Assembly: GCA_964352775.1 (NCBI GenBank) | Contig: CAYGTK010000172.1 | Location: forward strand, 1 to 9,201 | DNA from: CAYGTK01 sp964352775 | Lineage (GTDB): Bacteria; Bacteroidota; Bacteroidia; Chitinophagales; CAIOSU01 | Direction: 5' to 3' | Length of the DNA stretch: 9,201 nt | In this document: positions 7,403 to 9,201 of the stretch, piece after piece | How positions within the stretch are numbered: the stretch's first letter is position 1 | How the letters are laid out: each line of letters opens with the position of its first letter | The notes under the pieces: generated by a model | What the model was told of the DNA's origin: nothing | What the model saw: the letters and a program-made list of their open reading frames with translations, nothing else | The model's database searches: none | Translations under genes and position numbers: made by a program

Positions 7403-8574
7403 GCTTTGTAGTATTTCTTGCGGAAATAGATAATTCCAGCAATACCCACTAGCATGAATATCACGGCAATTATTTCAGCCTGAGTCATGGTAATTCCCAT
7501 AAATTCAAACTTAGTATTTACGCGGATTTTCTCTATCCAAAAACGCTCAAAGCCATTAAGCAGAATGTACATGGAGAAAAGCACACCTGGTATGGTTATT
7601 CTTTTCCTTAAACTCCAAAGCAGCAGAAACAAGCCAGTGGCCATTATAGCCTCATAAATTGGTGTAGGCCAAACGGGGTTTGTCAATGCTAAACAATAGG
7701 CCTCGGTACAGCCTTCTATTAAAGTACCCTCGCTAGCTCCAACAGTAACACCATGTGCATAGTCTTGTGCCCAAAGCCACTGAGGTATCCAATCAGGTTT
7801 AACCATCATATTGGGTACACCCCAGTCGCCATCGCCAGCTAATTGACAACCTAAGCGACCAATGGCATACGATATGAATAACGACGGAGCAGTAGCATCA
7901 GCTAACTGCAGAAATGGAATGCCCTTTTTACGAGCGTACCAACCTACAACCAAGGTTCCCCCAACTATACCACCATAAATGGTTAAGCCGCCGAAGAAAG
8001 AGCCTACAGGGTCATTTAAAAAATTGGTAAAGTTGCCTGGCGATTCAAAGAAGTAAAAGATTTTAGCTCCTGCGATACCACCTATTGCCGCCATCATGGT
8101 TATATCGCCAATGGCTTGGTGTGGAAACACCTCTACTTTCTCCTTCTTAGGGGTATCTAGTTTGGTTTTACTTTTCTGATAGTAGTCCCAGCCAATAAAT
8201 GCTGCAGCACCTAACAAGCCGCCAAACACGTTTCCTTCGCTCGAAAGCAGGAATTTCTGCGGGTCTTCCAGTAAACCTCCGCCGCCGAGTAATAAAGCAA
8301 GGCCTTTAAACCCTACCAAAAAACCTACCACTCCATTGATCAACACCTCTAGTATAGAAGGACCCTTACCTATCCATATTTCTGTATACCAAGGTTTAAG
8401 AATGTTCAGTTTTTCCTTTCTTTTCAGTTCTAACTGAAGAAAATAGGCTGCTACCAAAAAAGCCATGGCTACCATAAAACCAAAGCTTTGGAATAATTTA
8501 AGAAAGGGTAATTCTAATCCAGTAAGGTCTTTTACTAGATAGAATAAATTGGCGTAGGCTCTTGCTAATAACAT
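7384..8574 (-). CDS. lgt: Prolipoprotein diacylglyceryl transferase, long Bacteroidota-type variant
   Basis: An inner-membrane enzyme that transfers diacylglycerol from phosphatidylglycerol to the lipobox cysteine of prolipoproteins, the first step of lipoprotein maturation before LspA cleavage. Motifs follow the Lgt order: SFGFM at 30-34, FYGG-like IYGG at 199-202, GRLGCQLAGDGDWG at 239-252, PTPIYE at 303-308 and RFWIEKIR at 344-351. Arg240, Arg344 and Glu348 correspond to E. coli Arg143, Arg239 and Glu243. E. coli Tyr26, His103 and Asn146 appear to be replaced by Phe31, Tyr200 and Cys243. At 396 residues it is about 105 longer than the E. coli enzyme, and most of the excess (about 92 residues) lies between Phe31 and Tyr200. 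It starts at ATG 8574, is preceded by a TAnnTTTG box, and lies 68 bp downstream of the mtaB-type gene. Its 3' end overlaps the convergent gene by 19 bp. Confidence 0.93.
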   Translation of the reverse strand: MLLARAYANLFYLVKDLTGLELPFLKLFQSFGFMVAMAFLVAAYFLQLELKRKEKLNILKPWYTEIWIGKGPSILEVLINGVVGFLVGFKGLALLLGGGGLLEDPQKFLLSSEGNVFGGLLGAAAFIGWDYYQKSKTKLDTPKKEKVEVFPHQAIGDITMMAAIGGIAGAKIFYFFESPGNFTNFLNDPVGSFFGGLTIYGGIVGGTLVVGWYARKKGIPFLQLADATAPSLFISYAIGRLGCQLAGDGDWGVPNMMVKPDWIPQWLWAQDYAHGVTVGASEGTLIEGCTEAYCLALTNPVWPTPIYEAIMATGLFLLLWSLRKRITIPGVLFSMYILLNGFERFWIEKIRVNTKFEFMGITMTQAEIIAVIFMLVGIAGIIYFRKKYYKAQSTTN

Positions 8575-8579
8575 AGTGG

Positions 8580-8587
8580 CAAAGGTA
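8580..8587 (-). promoter_or_regulatory. Bacteroidota -7 promoter box for lgt
   Basis: TACCTTTG on the minus strand matches TAnnTTTG exactly and ends 5 bases before the lgt ATG. Transcription would start at or next to the ATG, giving a leaderless mRNA. A weaker box, TACTTTTA (8628 down to 8621, five of six fixed positions), would instead give a leader of roughly 40 bases. No clear -33 TTG is seen upstream of the exact box. Confidence 0.5.
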
Positions 8588-8593
8588 ATTTTT

Positions 8594-8629
8594 ATACTTG
8601 CTTATATAAGTATGAGATCGTAAAAGTAT
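8594..8629. repeat. Cluster of AAGTAT half-sites and nested palindrome upstream of lgt
   Basis: ATACTT at 8594-8599 is inverted relative to AAGTAT at 8608-8613, and AAGTAT recurs at 8624-8629. A perfect 10-base palindrome, CTTATATAAG, lies at 8601-8610, so two hairpins are mutually exclusive. The cluster sits immediately upstream of the lgt -7 box, where a regulator or a terminator for the preceding gene would act. The region is very AT-rich, so chance is a real alternative. Confidence 0.35.
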
Positions 8630-8642
8630 AGTCTGAAAAAAG

Positions 8643-9201
8643 CTATTTAGTTACCGAAACGGCTTCTTCCACTTTAGCTAATACATCACCCCAAGCATCT
8701 ATCTTCTCCAAAACCTCTTGTCTAATAGTGTTTCCGTAGTCAGAATTATATGGTCGCTTTACTTTTATGTAGTTATTGGTGAAGCCGTATATCCAGCCTT
8801 CGTTGTCGTTATCCTCCCAAAGCACGGGGCGGGTTTCGCCAATGAATTGGGTATAGAAATGGCGTTTTTTCTTCTCCGATAAACCCATCAACATTTTGGT
8901 CCTTCTTCGGCGCTCCGCAACTGGAATAGGGTTTCCCATATCTATAGCCAAAGTATTAGGTCGTTCAGAATAAGTGAATACGTGCAGGTAGCTTACATCT
9001 AGCTTGTGCAGCAAGTCGTAAGTTTCTAGGTGGTCTTCTTCTGTTTCACCTGGGAAACCTGTTATCACATCAACGCCAATGCAGCAATCTGGCATCAGTT
9101 GCTTGATGGTAGTAACTCGGTCAATATAAAGATCGCTCAAATAGCGACGGCGCATACGCTTCAGCGTTTTATCCGAACCGCTTTGCAATGGAATATGGAA
9201 G
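8643..9201 (-). CDS. mtaB: tRNA threonylcarbamoyladenosine methylthiotransferase MtaB, C-terminal part (5' end beyond window)
   Basis: The last 185 codons of a MiaB-family radical-SAM methylthiotransferase; the N-terminal domain and the CxxxCxxC iron-sulfur motif lie beyond the right edge. The visible part opens with FHIPLQSGSD, continues with DVITGFPGETEEDH (44-57) and SYLHVFTYSERPNTLA (70-85), and ends in a TRAM-like RNA-binding segment (about 115-168). The HVFxYS wording fits MtaB (YqeV) rather than MiaB or RimO, so the likely reaction is methylthiolation of t6A37 to ms2t6A37 in tRNAs reading ANN codons. A TTG at 9188 lies inside the conserved IPLQSGSD motif, so it is not the start; the frame is open through to the window end. 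It ends in TAG, 68 bp upstream of lgt on the same strand. No proper terminator hairpin is evident, so read-through into lgt is possible. Confidence 0.87.
   Translation of the reverse strand, partial: FHIPLQSGSDKTLKRMRRRYLSDLYIDRVTTIKQLMPDCCIGVDVITGFPGETEEDHLETYDLLHKLDVSYLHVFTYSERPNTLAIDMGNPIPVAERRRRTKMLMGLSEKKKRHFYTQFIGETRPVLWEDNDNEGWIYGFTNNYIKVKRPYNSDYGNTIRQEVLEKIDAWGDVLAKVEEAVSVTK

Noticed and set aside
8646..8665. CCG-TTT-CGG mini-hairpin near the mtaB stop, followed later by a T6 run, as an intrinsic terminator
   Set aside because: The stem is only 3-4 bp, lies inside the coding region, and is more than ten bases from the T-run.
9186..9188. TTG at 9188 as the start of a short 181-residue protein
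   Set aside because: It lies inside the conserved IPLQSGSD motif and the frame stays open to the window edge, so this is the interior of a longer gene.
1..9201. Apparent abundance of CTAG tetranucleotides
   Set aside because: A rough hand count (about 40-45) is only modestly above what base composition predicts. It shows that CTAG is not avoided, but nothing more.

Overview
The window looks like chromosomal DNA of a Bacteroidota bacterium, most likely a marine-type flavobacterial lineage. The reasons are an AT-leaning composition, genes without Shine-Dalgarno sequences, three exact TAnnTTTG promoter boxes, a type IX secretion (T9SS) C-terminal sorting domain, and an Lgt with a GRxGCxxAGDGDWG active-site region. 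Genus is not claimed. Coding density is very high: no gap between genes exceeds about 70 bp, so there is no gene-free stretch above 300 bases.

Layout. Positions 1-2351 (minus strand) hold two tandem, clearly paralogous secreted proteins. The upstream one (948-2351) is complete, with a signal peptide, a shared adhesin-like N-terminal region, a PKD domain and a T9SS sorting tail. The downstream one (1-905) runs off the left edge. Divergent from them is ung, uracil-DNA glycosylase (2409-3095, plus), which collides tail to tail with a large membrane-anchored, probably periplasmic protein (3088-5652, minus). That protein has a C-terminal array of about seven beta-propeller-like repeats and no function I can name. 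Divergent from it is a probable two-gene plus-strand operon: a small DUF423/YgdD-type membrane protein (5707-6111) and a polytopic, GT-C-glycosyltransferase-like membrane protein (6134-7402). The latter overlaps tail to tail with lgt (7384-8574, minus), encoding prolipoprotein diacylglyceryl transferase. Upstream of lgt on the same strand lies the 3' part of an mtaB-type tRNA methylthiotransferase gene (8643-9201), cut by the right edge.

How they fit together. This is mostly housekeeping (DNA repair, lipoprotein maturation, tRNA modification) mixed with envelope and secreted proteins. I see no mobile element, CRISPR array, RNA gene, phage or defence system, and no convincing undescribed multi-gene system. 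The points most worth a second look are the Lgt substitutions at positions important in the E. coli enzyme, the unnamed propeller protein, the tandem secreted paralogs, and promoter boxes so close to start codons that leaderless or near-leaderless mRNAs are likely.
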